A DNA stretch of 16,661 nt, taken from NCBI GenBank assembly GCA_934247875.1, contig CAKQJZ010000043.1, forward strand, positions 1 through 16,661. Reading direction: 5' to 3'. The notes beneath the pieces were generated by a model. That model had not been told where the DNA came from. It did not search any database and saw nothing but the letters and a program-made list of their open reading frames with translations. This document shows positions 1 through 6,697 of this stretch, one piece after another. The DNA comes from an uncultured Spirochaetales bacterium (GTDB lineage: Bacteria > Spirochaetota > Spirochaetia > Sphaerochaetales > Sphaerochaetaceae). Within the stretch, counting starts at the first letter, position 1. Every line of letters starts with the position of its first letter. Position numbers and translations under genes: made by a program.

Positions 1-95
1 ATACTGCAAACAAGAATGGCATCGATAGATATAAGATGATAAACGCAGTGCTAGATAATACCGCTCTGCCATTGCTTTGCGCCACCCTGGTTTAG
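1..95 (+). CDS. C-terminal end of an unidentified gene, cut by the window edge
   Basis: A reading frame open at the left edge (codons from base 3) runs to TAG at 93-95 and gives about 30 residues ending LPLLCATLV. I do not recognise the family. It is supported as a real gene end only by the open frame and by a GC-rich hairpin overlapping the stop. It may equally be part of a decayed insertion element, since the right end of the window carries a transposase remnant. Low confidence. Confidence 0.3.
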   Translation, partial: TANKNGIDRYKMINAVLDNTALPLLCATLV

Positions 96-99
96 GGTG
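83..99 (+). terminator. Possible terminator hairpin after the partial gene
   Basis: CACCCT (83-88), loop GGTTT, AGGGTG (94-99) forms a 6-bp GC-rich stem that overlaps the TAG stop. A T-rich stretch lies only about 15 nt further on (115-119), so this is a weak intrinsic terminator at best. Confidence 0.3.
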
Positions 100-170
100 A
101 CTGACTAGTTACCATTTTTCTAGCATTAAAAATCAATCGCAAATTCATTGTTTAAATCTGCAACAAGAGT

Positions 171-180
171 GTTGTATAGA
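171..180 (+). promoter_or_regulatory. Candidate -10 region for the oligogalacturonate lyase
   Basis: GTTGTATAGA at 171-180 contains TATAGA (175-180), a plausible -10 hexamer that would start transcription near base 187. I see no convincing -35 at 16-18 nt. If right, the ATG at 191 would be almost leaderless, which favours the ATG at 221 as the true start of the lyase. The same 10-mer recurs at 16301 and 16493, again on the plus strand. Confidence 0.25.
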
Positions 181-220
181 GTATCTTCTAATGAGATTGA
201 TTATGTTTAATACTGGGTGT

Positions 221-1447
221 ATGAAAGGAACATATTTCAGAATTGAACAAAAAGAATATAAGGATCCAACAACAGGAGTCAATATTGTAAGACTTACAGA
301 CAATAAAGCACTGTATGACAGACCATACTTCACGTCCCCTCAGTTTTCATCTGATGGTCGTTATACTATCTTTGTCTCTGATTTTGCTGGTACTTCAGTT
401 GTTAAGAATCCTAATGCACCAGCTATTGGCAAGATTGGTTTTGGAGAGCTTTTCTTGCTTGATTTATTTGATGGCACTGTTAAGCAGCTTACAGAGGGTG
501 AAGCTATTAAGATGGGTCATGGTGCTCATGCGATGATCAGTCCTAAAGGGGATAAAGCCTACTATTACAGCAATGAATGGGTAAAGGAAGTTGATATCTC
601 CACTCTTGAAGAGAGGAATCTTATTCAAGTTCCAATCATCTATAATTTCCACTCTCTGTCACTGACTAACGATGGGCGTTATCTCGCTTTCTCTGTAGTT
701 GAAGAAGTTCCTTTGATTACTGCTTCTTTCCATAACCCATTTGCTGAGTTTGCTCCTGGTGCGAGAGAACGCTTCTTTAAAGAGCCTAGCTCTCTTGTTA
801 TCAGATATGACCTAGTGAACAATGTTGCTGAAACAGTATATGGAGGACACAAACGAATAACACATACAAGTCTTATGCCTCAAGATGGTGACAAGCTCAT
901 ATTCTGTTGTGATGGTCCTTGGCACCTTGTTCAGAGAATGTGGACTGCTCAGGTATCCAATGATGAAGTTAAGCCACTCTTTGTTCAGCAACATAACCTA
1001 GAAGGAGTTGTTCATGAGTTCTTCACTCCAACTGGCAGAATTGGTGCTCAATACTCTTTCAGATACAAAAGTGATATGGAGTTCTTCCAGTTCGCTGATC
1101 TTTTCATTAATTTTGATGGTTCTAATCAGGAACGCTACTACTATCCATATTCAAGACCAGGCCATGTAAGCATCAACCATGATGAGACTCTTGGAGTTGG
1201 TGATACTGCAGAGATCAATGCTGATATGAAAGATGGACAGCGCTATGTTTCACTTATCAACTACAATAAAGAGAACCATAAAGCTGAGCTGGCAATACTT
1301 TGTGAGCATAATACTTCAGGAAAGAAATATGCTCATGTTCATCCTGTATTCACACCAGATGGCAGCCATATTGTATTCTCCTCTGACCAAGATGGAAAAC
1401 TTAATATCTATATGGCAGAAGTAGATCAAAGCAAAGTCATCAGATAA
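221..1447 (+). CDS. ogl: Oligogalacturonate lyase, PL22 family
   Basis: Cytosolic beta-propeller lyase that splits short, unsaturated galacturonate oligomers (mainly digalacturonate) to 4-deoxy-L-threo-5-hexosulose uronate (DHU). The 408-residue protein has no signal peptide. It shows the family start Y-x-DPTTG (13-19), repeated propeller blades (S-x-DG motifs near 43-46, 377-381 and 387-392), CCDGPWHLVQRMW (229-241, matching the family CHEGPHDLVDARMW) and HVHPVFTPDG (372-381), whose two His match known Mn ligands; His315 matches a third. The longer frame from 191 adds 10 residues. The ATG at 221 is preferred because it gives the usual spacing to DPTTG and a sensible leader. No strong Shine-Dalgarno is visible for either. 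The gene faces the catabolic operon across paired terminators. The family call is firm; exact chain-length preference is unknown. Confidence 0.9.
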   Translation: MKGTYFRIEQKEYKDPTTGVNIVRLTDNKALYDRPYFTSPQFSSDGRYTIFVSDFAGTSVVKNPNAPAIGKIGFGELFLLDLFDGTVKQLTEGEAIKMGHGAHAMISPKGDKAYYYSNEWVKEVDISTLEERNLIQVPIIYNFHSLSLTNDGRYLAFSVVEEVPLITASFHNPFAEFAPGARERFFKEPSSLVIRYDLVNNVAETVYGGHKRITHTSLMPQDGDKLIFCCDGPWHLVQRMWTAQVSNDEVKPLFVQQHNLEGVVHEFFTPTGRIGAQYSFRYKSDMEFFQFADLFINFDGSNQERYYYPYSRPGHVSINHDETLGVGDTAEINADMKDGQRYVSLINYNKENHKAELAILCEHNTSGKKYAHVHPVFTPDGSHIVFSSDQDGKLNIYMAEVDQSKVIR

Positions 1448-1453
1448 AACTTA

Positions 1454-1488
1454 AGGCATAGCTTTTGTTTTGAGCTATGCCTCTTTTT
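1454..1488 (+). terminator. Rho-independent terminator of ogl
   Basis: Perfect 10-bp stem AGGCATAGCT (1454-1463) / AGCTATGCCT (1473-1482) with a 9-nt T-rich loop, followed by CTTTTT (1483-1488). It begins six bases after the ogl stop codon. Confidence 0.9.
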
Positions 1489-1532
1489 AAAAGAGGAAAG
1501 CACAGCTATCAGGGGGATTGTCTGTGCTTTCC
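1486..1532 (-). terminator. Terminator of the minus-strand pectin operon
   Basis: Perfect 11-bp stem GGAAAGCACAG (1495-1505) / CTGTGCTTTCC (1522-1532) with a 16-nt loop. Read on the minus strand it follows the dhuI stop by about 27 nt and is followed by TCTTTT, giving a short U-tract. Together with the plus-strand hairpin it forms a back-to-back terminator pair that insulates converging transcripts. Confidence 0.75.
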
Positions 1533-1558
1533 AATATAACAAATTCAGTTTATTATCT

Positions 1559-2194
1559 TTAGAACAAGCTCTTTACGTAGAGTGAGAGCTCTGAAAAGTC
1601 TGCATATTTCTCGAAGAGATCTCTGAAAGACTTGCCAGAGAGTGTCTCTTTGACAAACTCTGGGTCGAGGTTCTTCAGAATATAGAGCATGTCATGATGT
1701 GTGACTGTCTTTACCTGGTCGAGGATCTTCTTGTTCCTCTGCTCTGGAACTACTCTCTCCTTTGGATATCCACCGCCGCCTGGTGCTACGAAGAGCTGCT
1801 CAAATATGTTCTTCAGTCTGAGCTCAGAGCCCCAGCCCATGCCCTTAGCAAATGGAAGAGCAATTGCATTTCCGTCGTTGATCTGTGTGAACATATATGC
1901 ATCCTCTGGATCCACTACATGGCCACATAGAACACCTGGGAATGAGTTGAGTGCAAGCATTGCGCCCTCTCCTGTTCCGCAGCCTGTTACTACGAAGTCT
2001 ACAGCCTTAGTCTGCAGGAGTATTGCTGCAATAAGGCCTTCCTTTACATATGTTACCTGATACTCATCTGCTGATGAGTACATGCCAAAGTTTACTACTT
2101 CATGACCATGCTGTGATGCAATCTCATTCAAGCACTCATATACCATTGAGTTCTTATCAGCCTGGCTGTTTTCCATTATCAAACCAATTCTCAC
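1559..2194 (-). CDS. dhuI: DHU isomerase, RpiB/LacA fold (DhuI-type)
   Basis: Predicted ketol-isomerase turning 4-deoxy-5-keto-hexuronate (DHU, the lyase product) into 3-deoxy-D-glycero-2,5-hexodiulosonate, the job done by the unrelated KduI in enterobacteria. The 211 residues fit the long RpiB-fold subgroup, not the ~150-residue ribose-5-phosphate isomerase. Diagnostic stretches are ENSQA (8-12), VDFVVTGCGTGEGAMLALNSFPGV (65-88, active-site loop GCGTGEG 71-77), PEDAYMFTQINDGNA (96-110) and GGGYPKERVVPEQRN (140-154). These closely resemble my memory of streptococcal DhuI. The start is GTG at 2192-2194, with AAGGAG about 7 nt upstream and only one base after the previous stop, so it is the last gene of the operon. 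Presence beside ogl supports the DHU substrate. Direct assay is not available here, but I am fairly sure of the assignment. Confidence 0.82.
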   Translation of the reverse strand: MRIGLIMENSQADKNSMVYECLNEIASQHGHEVVNFGMYSSADEYQVTYVKEGLIAAILLQTKAVDFVVTGCGTGEGAMLALNSFPGVLCGHVVDPEDAYMFTQINDGNAIALPFAKGMGWGSELRLKNIFEQLFVAPGGGGYPKERVVPEQRNKKILDQVKTVTHHDMLYILKNLDPEFVKETLSGKSFRDLFEKYADFSELSLYVKSLF

Positions 2195-2195
2195 T

Positions 2196-3152
2196 TTATT
2201 TCTCCTTATTTACCACGTTGACTGGTTTTCCATCTAAGAAGCTCTTCAGATTGTCTATAGCAATAGATAAGAGTCGATCTCTAGATTCATGTGCCGCCCA
2301 GCTTATGTGTGGTGTTATTATGCAGTTCTTAGCTTTAAGAAGTGGATTGTCATTCTTAATTGGCTCTGTAGAGACAACATCGAGACCTGCTGCATAAACT
2401 TTTCCGCTGTTAAGTGCAGATGCGAGGTCTTCTTCATTAATAAGTGGACCGCGGCTATTGTTGATTATGATTACTCCATCTTTCATCTTAGAAATCGTAT
2501 TCTTGTTTATTATTTCCTTTGTTTCAGGGAATAAAGGACAATGAAGAACAATCACATCAGAAGTGGAAAGAAGAGTATCAAGATCTACATAGTCATCTTT
2601 GAAATCTGGATTTATGAAAGAATCATACGCAACAACATCCATGCCCATTGCTTTTGCAATTCTGCCTGTTGTTCTGCCTATTCTTCCGTAGCCAATGATT
2701 CCAAGTCTCTTGCCTTCAAGTTCTATTAAAGGATAATCCCAGAAACACCAATCAGCGTTATGACTCCATGCGCCTTCATGAACTCTCTTATCATGGTGTC
2801 CTACTCTGCTTGCTATCTCTAAGAGAAGTGCTATAGCATACTGACCTACAACAGCAGTTCCATATGTTGGAATATTTGTGACTGTTATATTAAATTCAGC
2901 AGCAGCTGCAACGTCGACAACATTGTATCCAGTTGCAAGAACTCCGATATACTTCAGGTTCTTGCAATTTGATAGAGTTTCACGTGTCAGCGGTGCCTTA
3001 TTTGTGAATAATACATCAGCATCCTTTGCGCGAGAGAGGATATCATCCTCTGCTGTTCTCTCATAAACAGCAAGCTCGCCCAAAGACGCAAGAGAATCCC
3101 AACTTAAATCACCAGGATTCAGTGTATAACCATCTAGAACAACTATTTTCAT
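2196..3152 (-). CDS. NAD-dependent D-2-hydroxyacid dehydrogenase (glycerate dehydrogenase-like)
   Basis: Soluble 318-residue enzyme of the D-isomer-specific 2-hydroxyacid dehydrogenase family, which reversibly reduces a 2-oxoacid to the D-2-hydroxyacid with NADH. The N-terminus MKIVVLDGYTLNPGDLSW closely resembles hydroxypyruvate reductase/glycerate dehydrogenase. The Rossmann motif is GYGRIG (154-159), with Asp177 at the end of beta-2 indicating NAD(H) over NADP(H). The catalytic triad is complete: Arg234 (NNSRG), Glu263 (STEP) and His282 (PHISW). ATG overlaps the aldolase stop as ATGA (3149-3152), so translation is coupled. In this operon it might reduce hydroxypyruvate or another short 2-oxoacid released downstream of the aldolase, or regenerate NAD+. 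The true substrate cannot be read from sequence. Confidence 0.85.
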   Translation of the reverse strand: MKIVVLDGYTLNPGDLSWDSLASLGELAVYERTAEDDILSRAKDADVLFTNKAPLTRETLSNCKNLKYIGVLATGYNVVDVAAAAEFNITVTNIPTYGTAVVGQYAIALLLEIASRVGHHDKRVHEGAWSHNADWCFWDYPLIELEGKRLGIIGYGRIGRTTGRIAKAMGMDVVAYDSFINPDFKDDYVDLDTLLSTSDVIVLHCPLFPETKEIINKNTISKMKDGVIIINNSRGPLINEEDLASALNSGKVYAAGLDVVSTEPIKNDNPLLKAKNCIITPHISWAAHESRDRLLSIAIDNLKSFLDGKPVNVVNKEK

Positions 3153-4147
3153 AGTGAATCAGCAACCTTCTCAATAAGCTCTCTTGATGGAGCTTTTCTA
3201 TCGATTTTAGATACTTCGATTATAAGCTTAAACAGATCGACATTCTTCTCTTTTGCAACATCAGCAAAGAGAGCACCGAAACTTGAGTGAGCACCTGCAA
3301 AGCCATATACGATATCAAGTGGCTTAACTGGGTCATGGTATCCATATTCTTCCATTGCTGGCATAAGCTCTTTATCGACAAAGTGAAGCAATGCAAGGAA
3401 ATCAACGTATTCAAGCTTTCCCTGCTGCTGGAGAGCTGCAGTGATGAGTTCTGTTGAGCAGTTACCTGCAGAACGTGCCATGCCCATAAGGCCGCAGTCT
3501 AGTACTGTTGCGCCGCCTTCAAGTGCTGCAAGTGCGTTGGCAACTGAGAGGCCGAGGTTGTTGTGGCCATGGAATGCAACTGGGATAGAAACTTTGCTTG
3601 TTAAAGCTTTACAGTACTCTCTTACCATATCAGGATACATTGTGCCTGCTGAGTCCATGATAGTAATCTCATCAAGACCTGCATCTTCAAGCATTTTAGC
3701 CTCATCAGCTAAATCCTCAGCTGAGAGGATATAGCCCTTCATCATTGAGTAGCGGCACTTCATGCCATATTTCTTAACAAGCTTAACGCCTTCAACAGCA
3801 GCCTTTCCATCTCCTGCGTTAGCACCTATTCTCAAGAACTTGAGTCCAGCTTTTGCAGCCTTAGCAATGTTCTTCTCATTTGCGTTCTTAACGCCCATGA
3901 ACATGCCAATCTCTGCGTCCTTTAGATATGGCTGAACCAAATCAAGATATTCATCATCATTCAGAGGAGAAATGGAATTATTTGCCTCATAAGCACCAAT
4001 TCCCAAACAGTTGCCCATCTCGATGATTTTGATATTAGATGCAATAAGACCTTCAATCATCATCTTAGTCAGTCTTGCATCAAAGCCCTTACCTATAACA
4101 TTAGCACCATCACGAAGTGTGCAGTCCATTAATACCATATTATTCAA
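3149..4147 (-). CDS. HMGL-like (DmpG/MhpE-type) pyruvate aldolase of a pectin operon
   Basis: A TIM-barrel, divalent-metal aldolase of the HMG-CoA lyase-like superfamily, 332 residues. The N-terminal DCTLRDG (8-14) supplies the Arg12-Asp13 pair that binds substrate and metal in this family. HGHNN (193-197) supplies the two metal His residues, and GMARSAGNCSTE (222-233) matches the glycine-rich C-terminal barrel motif. Family members such as 4-hydroxy-2-oxovalerate aldolase cleave 4-hydroxy-2-oxoacids to pyruvate and an aldehyde. KDG and its 5-keto precursor both have that 4-hydroxy-2-oxo arrangement, so I infer it is the C-C cleaving step of the pathway. The His that follows RDG in DmpG/BphI (RDG-x-His) is Asn16 here, and no acylating aldehyde dehydrogenase partner is encoded nearby, so it is not a normal mhp/dmp aldolase. 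It sits 5 nt after the Ldh2 gene and overlaps the next gene by 4 nt. Confidence 0.78.
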   Translation of the reverse strand: MNNMVLMDCTLRDGANVIGKGFDARLTKMMIEGLIASNIKIIEMGNCLGIGAYEANNSISPLNDDEYLDLVQPYLKDAEIGMFMGVKNANEKNIAKAAKAGLKFLRIGANAGDGKAAVEGVKLVKKYGMKCRYSMMKGYILSAEDLADEAKMLEDAGLDEITIMDSAGTMYPDMVREYCKALTSKVSIPVAFHGHNNLGLSVANALAALEGGATVLDCGLMGMARSAGNCSTELITAALQQQGKLEYVDFLALLHFVDKELMPAMEEYGYHDPVKPLDIVYGFAGAHSSFGALFADVAKEKNVDLFKLIIEVSKIDRKAPSRELIEKVADSL

Positions 4148-4152
4148 TCTCC

Positions 4153-5205
4153 TTATTTCTCGATATCAAAAGCTACTGAGTAGCTATCAGAAAGTGCCTT
4201 TAGCTCATTGAAAACGCTTTCGCTCATTTCAATTCCGTTAGCACGTCTTTCTCTTCTCTTCCTCTCTTCAATCTCGCCTGGCATGAAGATTTCGCTTACC
4301 CCTTCACTCTTAGGAAGTGCTTTGATTTCTTCTACGAATGCATCGATTCTCTTGATGAATCTTCCATAGTCAACAAACTTTGAAATATCGATAGCTGCAA
4401 AGAAATGACCAACATTCTGGGGGTGCTCAAAATCTTTCCAGAAGTGATTGATATGAGGACCGTACTCTGCGTCTGCGAGGATTCCACAAAGGATTTCCAT
4501 GAATATTGCAATGCCAGAACCTTTAGCGCCGCCAATTGGAATCAATGTGCCATACTGTCCAACAACAGGATCTGTGCAAGGCTTTCCATCCTGATCCAGA
4601 ACCCACCCTTCTGGGATAGTCTTTCCAAGCTTAGCTGCTAAGATGATCTTTCCCATAGCAACTACAGAAGGTGCCATATCAAGAGTAATAGGCTGAGTAG
4701 AAGTTGGGACTGAAATTGAAATTGGGTTAGTTCCCATGAATTTCTGCTTTGAGCCCCATGGTGCAATGTTAGGTGGAGCATTTGTGCCACAGATGCCTAT
4801 GCAACCTTTATCTGTTGCCATACGGCTATAGTAAGATGCAGTGCCAAAATGATTTGAGCGGTTAGCAGTGCCGAAGCAGCTTCCATTTTCTTTGGCTTTC
4901 TCAATACAGCGGTTCATAGTGTATGATGCAACAACCATACCCATCTGGTTACAGCCATCAACAGCAATTGAACCAGGATATTCAGTCTTTACCTGAACAC
5001 TCTCTCCATGAGAGACAACTCCTGTATGGATTCTCTTCATGTAGTTCGTCATGCGGCTGACGCCATGAGACTCAATACCCGAAAGGTCTGCGTCTACGAG
5101 GTTATCTGCGCAAACGAATGCATCTTCATCTGAAAGGCCTTCTTTCATTAAGAGCTCTTTGCAAAACAGCCTTAGTTTTGTAGGAGAAACAACTATATTA
5201 TTCAT
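4153..5205 (-). CDS. Ldh2/MDH2-family NAD(P)H oxidoreductase
   Basis: A 350-residue member of the malate/L-lactate dehydrogenase type 2 family (also containing 2,3-diketogulonate reductase YiaK/DlgD, ureidoglycolate dehydrogenase AllD and piperideine-2-carboxylate reductase), a non-Rossmann NAD(P)H fold. Visible signatures are the N-terminal helical region with D-x-x-G-x-ESHGVSR (40-51, active-site His47), RSNHFG (116-121, His119), GTNPISISVP (158-167), LDMAPSVVAMGKI (175-187) and the KGSG nucleotide loop (228-231). AAAGGAG lies 5 nt before ATG. It is the first catabolic gene after the transporter part of the operon. Reduction of a 2-oxo (or diketo) acid from galacturonate breakdown is the natural inference. 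Whether it substitutes for KduD (C5 reduction of the hexodiulosonate) is open. Confidence 0.85.
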   Translation of the reverse strand: MNNIVVSPTKLRLFCKELLMKEGLSDEDAFVCADNLVDADLSGIESHGVSRMTNYMKRIHTGVVSHGESVQVKTEYPGSIAVDGCNQMGMVVASYTMNRCIEKAKENGSCFGTANRSNHFGTASYYSRMATDKGCIGICGTNAPPNIAPWGSKQKFMGTNPISISVPTSTQPITLDMAPSVVAMGKIILAAKLGKTIPEGWVLDQDGKPCTDPVVGQYGTLIPIGGAKGSGIAIFMEILCGILADAEYGPHINHFWKDFEHPQNVGHFFAAIDISKFVDYGRFIKRIDAFVEEIKALPKSEGVSEIFMPGEIEERKRRERRANGIEMSESVFNELKALSDSYSVAFDIEK

Positions 5206-5245
5206 GATAACTCCTTTGTTTTCATAAATTCATTGTTAGATATGA

Positions 5246-5276
5246 GACAATTCACCTATTAACTCTAGGCAATGTC
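5246..5276. promoter_or_regulatory. Imperfect dyad upstream of the Ldh2 gene
   Basis: GACAATTCACCTA (5246-5258) and TAGGCAATGTC (5266-5276) are nearly inverted copies that differ by a one-base indel and one substitution. On the minus strand a perfect TTGACA lies at 5273-5278, but no good -10 is seen 16-18 nt downstream, so I do not claim a promoter. It could be an operator or chance. Confidence 0.25.
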
Positions 5277-5307
5277 AAAAATTAAATAGAACCAGAAGGT
5301 GAATTCT

Positions 5308-5333
5308 ACGTCCTGGCCATATGGCCAAGACGT
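5308..5333. repeat. 26-bp palindrome between transporter and catabolic genes
   Basis: The core TGGCCATATGGCCA (5314-5327) is a perfect palindrome, extended by ACGTC/GACGT arms (5308-5312, 5329-5333) with a single C/A mismatch between. It lies 13 nt after the binding-protein stop. No T-run follows on either strand, so it is not a standard terminator. As RNA it would fold into a long hairpin, which could protect the upstream transporter message or partly attenuate the downstream genes. As DNA it could be a dimeric protein site. Confidence 0.6.
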
Positions 5334-5346
5334 AAATGTGTCAAAG

Positions 5347-6666
5347 TTATTTACCTGCGTAATCCCAAGCATCATATGCTTTCTGGTAAGCTTCAGCCCA
5401 CTGGTCGAGCATGTCTTTAGCGCTCATCTGACCAATCATTACGAACTGGCTAAGCTCATCCATCTTTGTGTAAACCTTGTTCTTGCCAGGAAGGTTAGCA
5501 TAGCTTCTATAGAACTTTGTTGTTGGGTTCAAGAGAAGATCTGCAGCATTCTTGTACCAAGGCTTAGCCTGGATCCATTCAGATGTATTAAGAACATTCT
5601 GATCTACTGGGATAACACCGAATAGCTGGCAATACTCATCAACAGGAGCACCCTGTGACATGAACTCTACAAACTCCCAAGCAACATCAGGATTCTTACA
5701 TGTGCTAGAGATTGTCATACCACCTGGCTGAAGCATCAAGTTCATTGAAACACCATCACTGTTTAGAGGCATACCCATTGAAGAGAACTTTGAGAGGTCG
5801 CCGTTAAATGCTTTTTCATGAGCATCTGCAGAACCGAGGTTATGGATGATTGCACCAGCAGAACCTGAATCAAATGCTGCAGAGAGCTCTGTCCAGCCAT
5901 AGTTCAAGTCGCCTTCAGCTGTGCACTTGCCATATAGACCAAGGTATCTTTCAACGAACTCAACGTTCTTTGGGTCGTTGATTGTGCACTTTCCATCAAT
6001 GAAGATAGAATCAATGCCTGAGTATGAATACATCATTCTGTCTAAGAACTTCGCACCGCCTGCGCCGCCTCTGATAGCAAGACCATACTTACCAGCACTC
6101 TTATCTGTCATCTTTACAACAGCATCAAAGAAATCTTCCCATGTGCTGATTCCATTTGGATAACCTGCATCTTTAAGCCAATCTGCGCGTAGCCAGAATG
6201 TTGTTACAGAAATACCATTAGGAATGTAATATAGCTGTCCCTTTCCTGTAGCATCATACTCTCTTACTGTGTCTAGAGCACTTGGGAGAATGATGTTCTT
6301 AAGAGAAGAAGAATCGAAATACTTATCTAGAGGGATAATATAGTCGCCACCAATCTGGTCTGTTACAGCTGGACCTGATGATAGGAATACATCTGGCCCC
6401 TGACCTGCCTGATAAGCAGTAAGAATCTTGCTAGCAGCCTTATCTGGAAGAGATGTTACCTCTACTTTTACATTAGGATGGCTCTCTTCAAATAGCTTAG
6501 CCATTCTCTCTACGTACTCTGTTCTTTCTGGAGTTGCGAATTCTGACCAGAAAGTCAGAGTTGTCTTTTCGCTAGATGAAGAAGCTGCTTTCTCGCTTCC
6601 CCCCTGAGCAAATACACCTGAGATAGCAACCAATGCAATCATCAGTAAAGTGATAGTCTTTTTCAT
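5347..6666 (-). CDS. ABC sugar-binding protein (family 1), probably for oligogalacturonides
   Basis: Periplasmic binding protein of a carbohydrate ABC importer, 439 residues, UgpB/MalE-like cluster. The N-terminus is a classic signal peptide: KK (2-3), hydrophobic TLLMIALVAISGVF, probable cleavage after Ala20 (VFA|QGGSEKA), then a Ser-rich linker. There is no lipobox Cys, so it is probably free or held otherwise. The mature part begins TLTFWSEF and has the family features VKVEVTSLPDKAASKILTAYQAGQGPDVFLSSG and SAGAIIHNLGSADAHEKAF. A good Shine-Dalgarno (AAGGAG, about 7 nt before ATG) is present. It follows the permease gene by 31 nt. Its ligand is inferred from ogl and dhuI nearby, comparable in role to TogB, not from its own residues. 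Confidence 0.88.
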   Translation of the reverse strand: MKKTITLLMIALVAISGVFAQGGSEKAASSSSEKTTLTFWSEFATPERTEYVERMAKLFEESHPNVKVEVTSLPDKAASKILTAYQAGQGPDVFLSSGPAVTDQIGGDYIIPLDKYFDSSSLKNIILPSALDTVREYDATGKGQLYYIPNGISVTTFWLRADWLKDAGYPNGISTWEDFFDAVVKMTDKSAGKYGLAIRGGAGGAKFLDRMMYSYSGIDSIFIDGKCTINDPKNVEFVERYLGLYGKCTAEGDLNYGWTELSAAFDSGSAGAIIHNLGSADAHEKAFNGDLSKFSSMGMPLNSDGVSMNLMLQPGGMTISSTCKNPDVAWEFVEFMSQGAPVDEYCQLFGVIPVDQNVLNTSEWIQAKPWYKNAADLLLNPTTKFYRSYANLPGKNKVYTKMDELSQFVMIGQMSAKDMLDQWAEAYQKAYDAWDYAGK

Positions 6667-6697
6667 TTATACTCTCCTTTTGTGTTTTTTCTTTGAA

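Noticed and set aside
1701..2060. 119-residue open frame on the plus strand inside dhuI
   Set aside because: It is an antisense shadow of a well-conserved gene, with no ribosome binding site or recognisable domain.
1559..2194. Ribose-5-phosphate isomerase B
   Set aside because: At 211 residues it is much longer than RpiB, has the extra C-terminal GGGYPKERVVPEQRN region of DhuI-type proteins, and sits beside a PL22 lyase.
3149..4147. 4-hydroxy-2-oxovalerate aldolase of an aromatic degradation (mhp/dmp) pathway
   Set aside because: No acylating acetaldehyde dehydrogenase, hydratase or dioxygenase nearby, and the DmpG catalytic His is replaced; the pectin context fits better.
5308..5333. Rho-independent terminator after the binding-protein gene
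   Set aside because: The hairpin is not followed by a T-run on either strand.
5299..5625. 108-residue plus-strand frame over the end of the binding-protein gene
   Set aside because: It overlaps a strong minus-strand gene in antisense and shows no family features.
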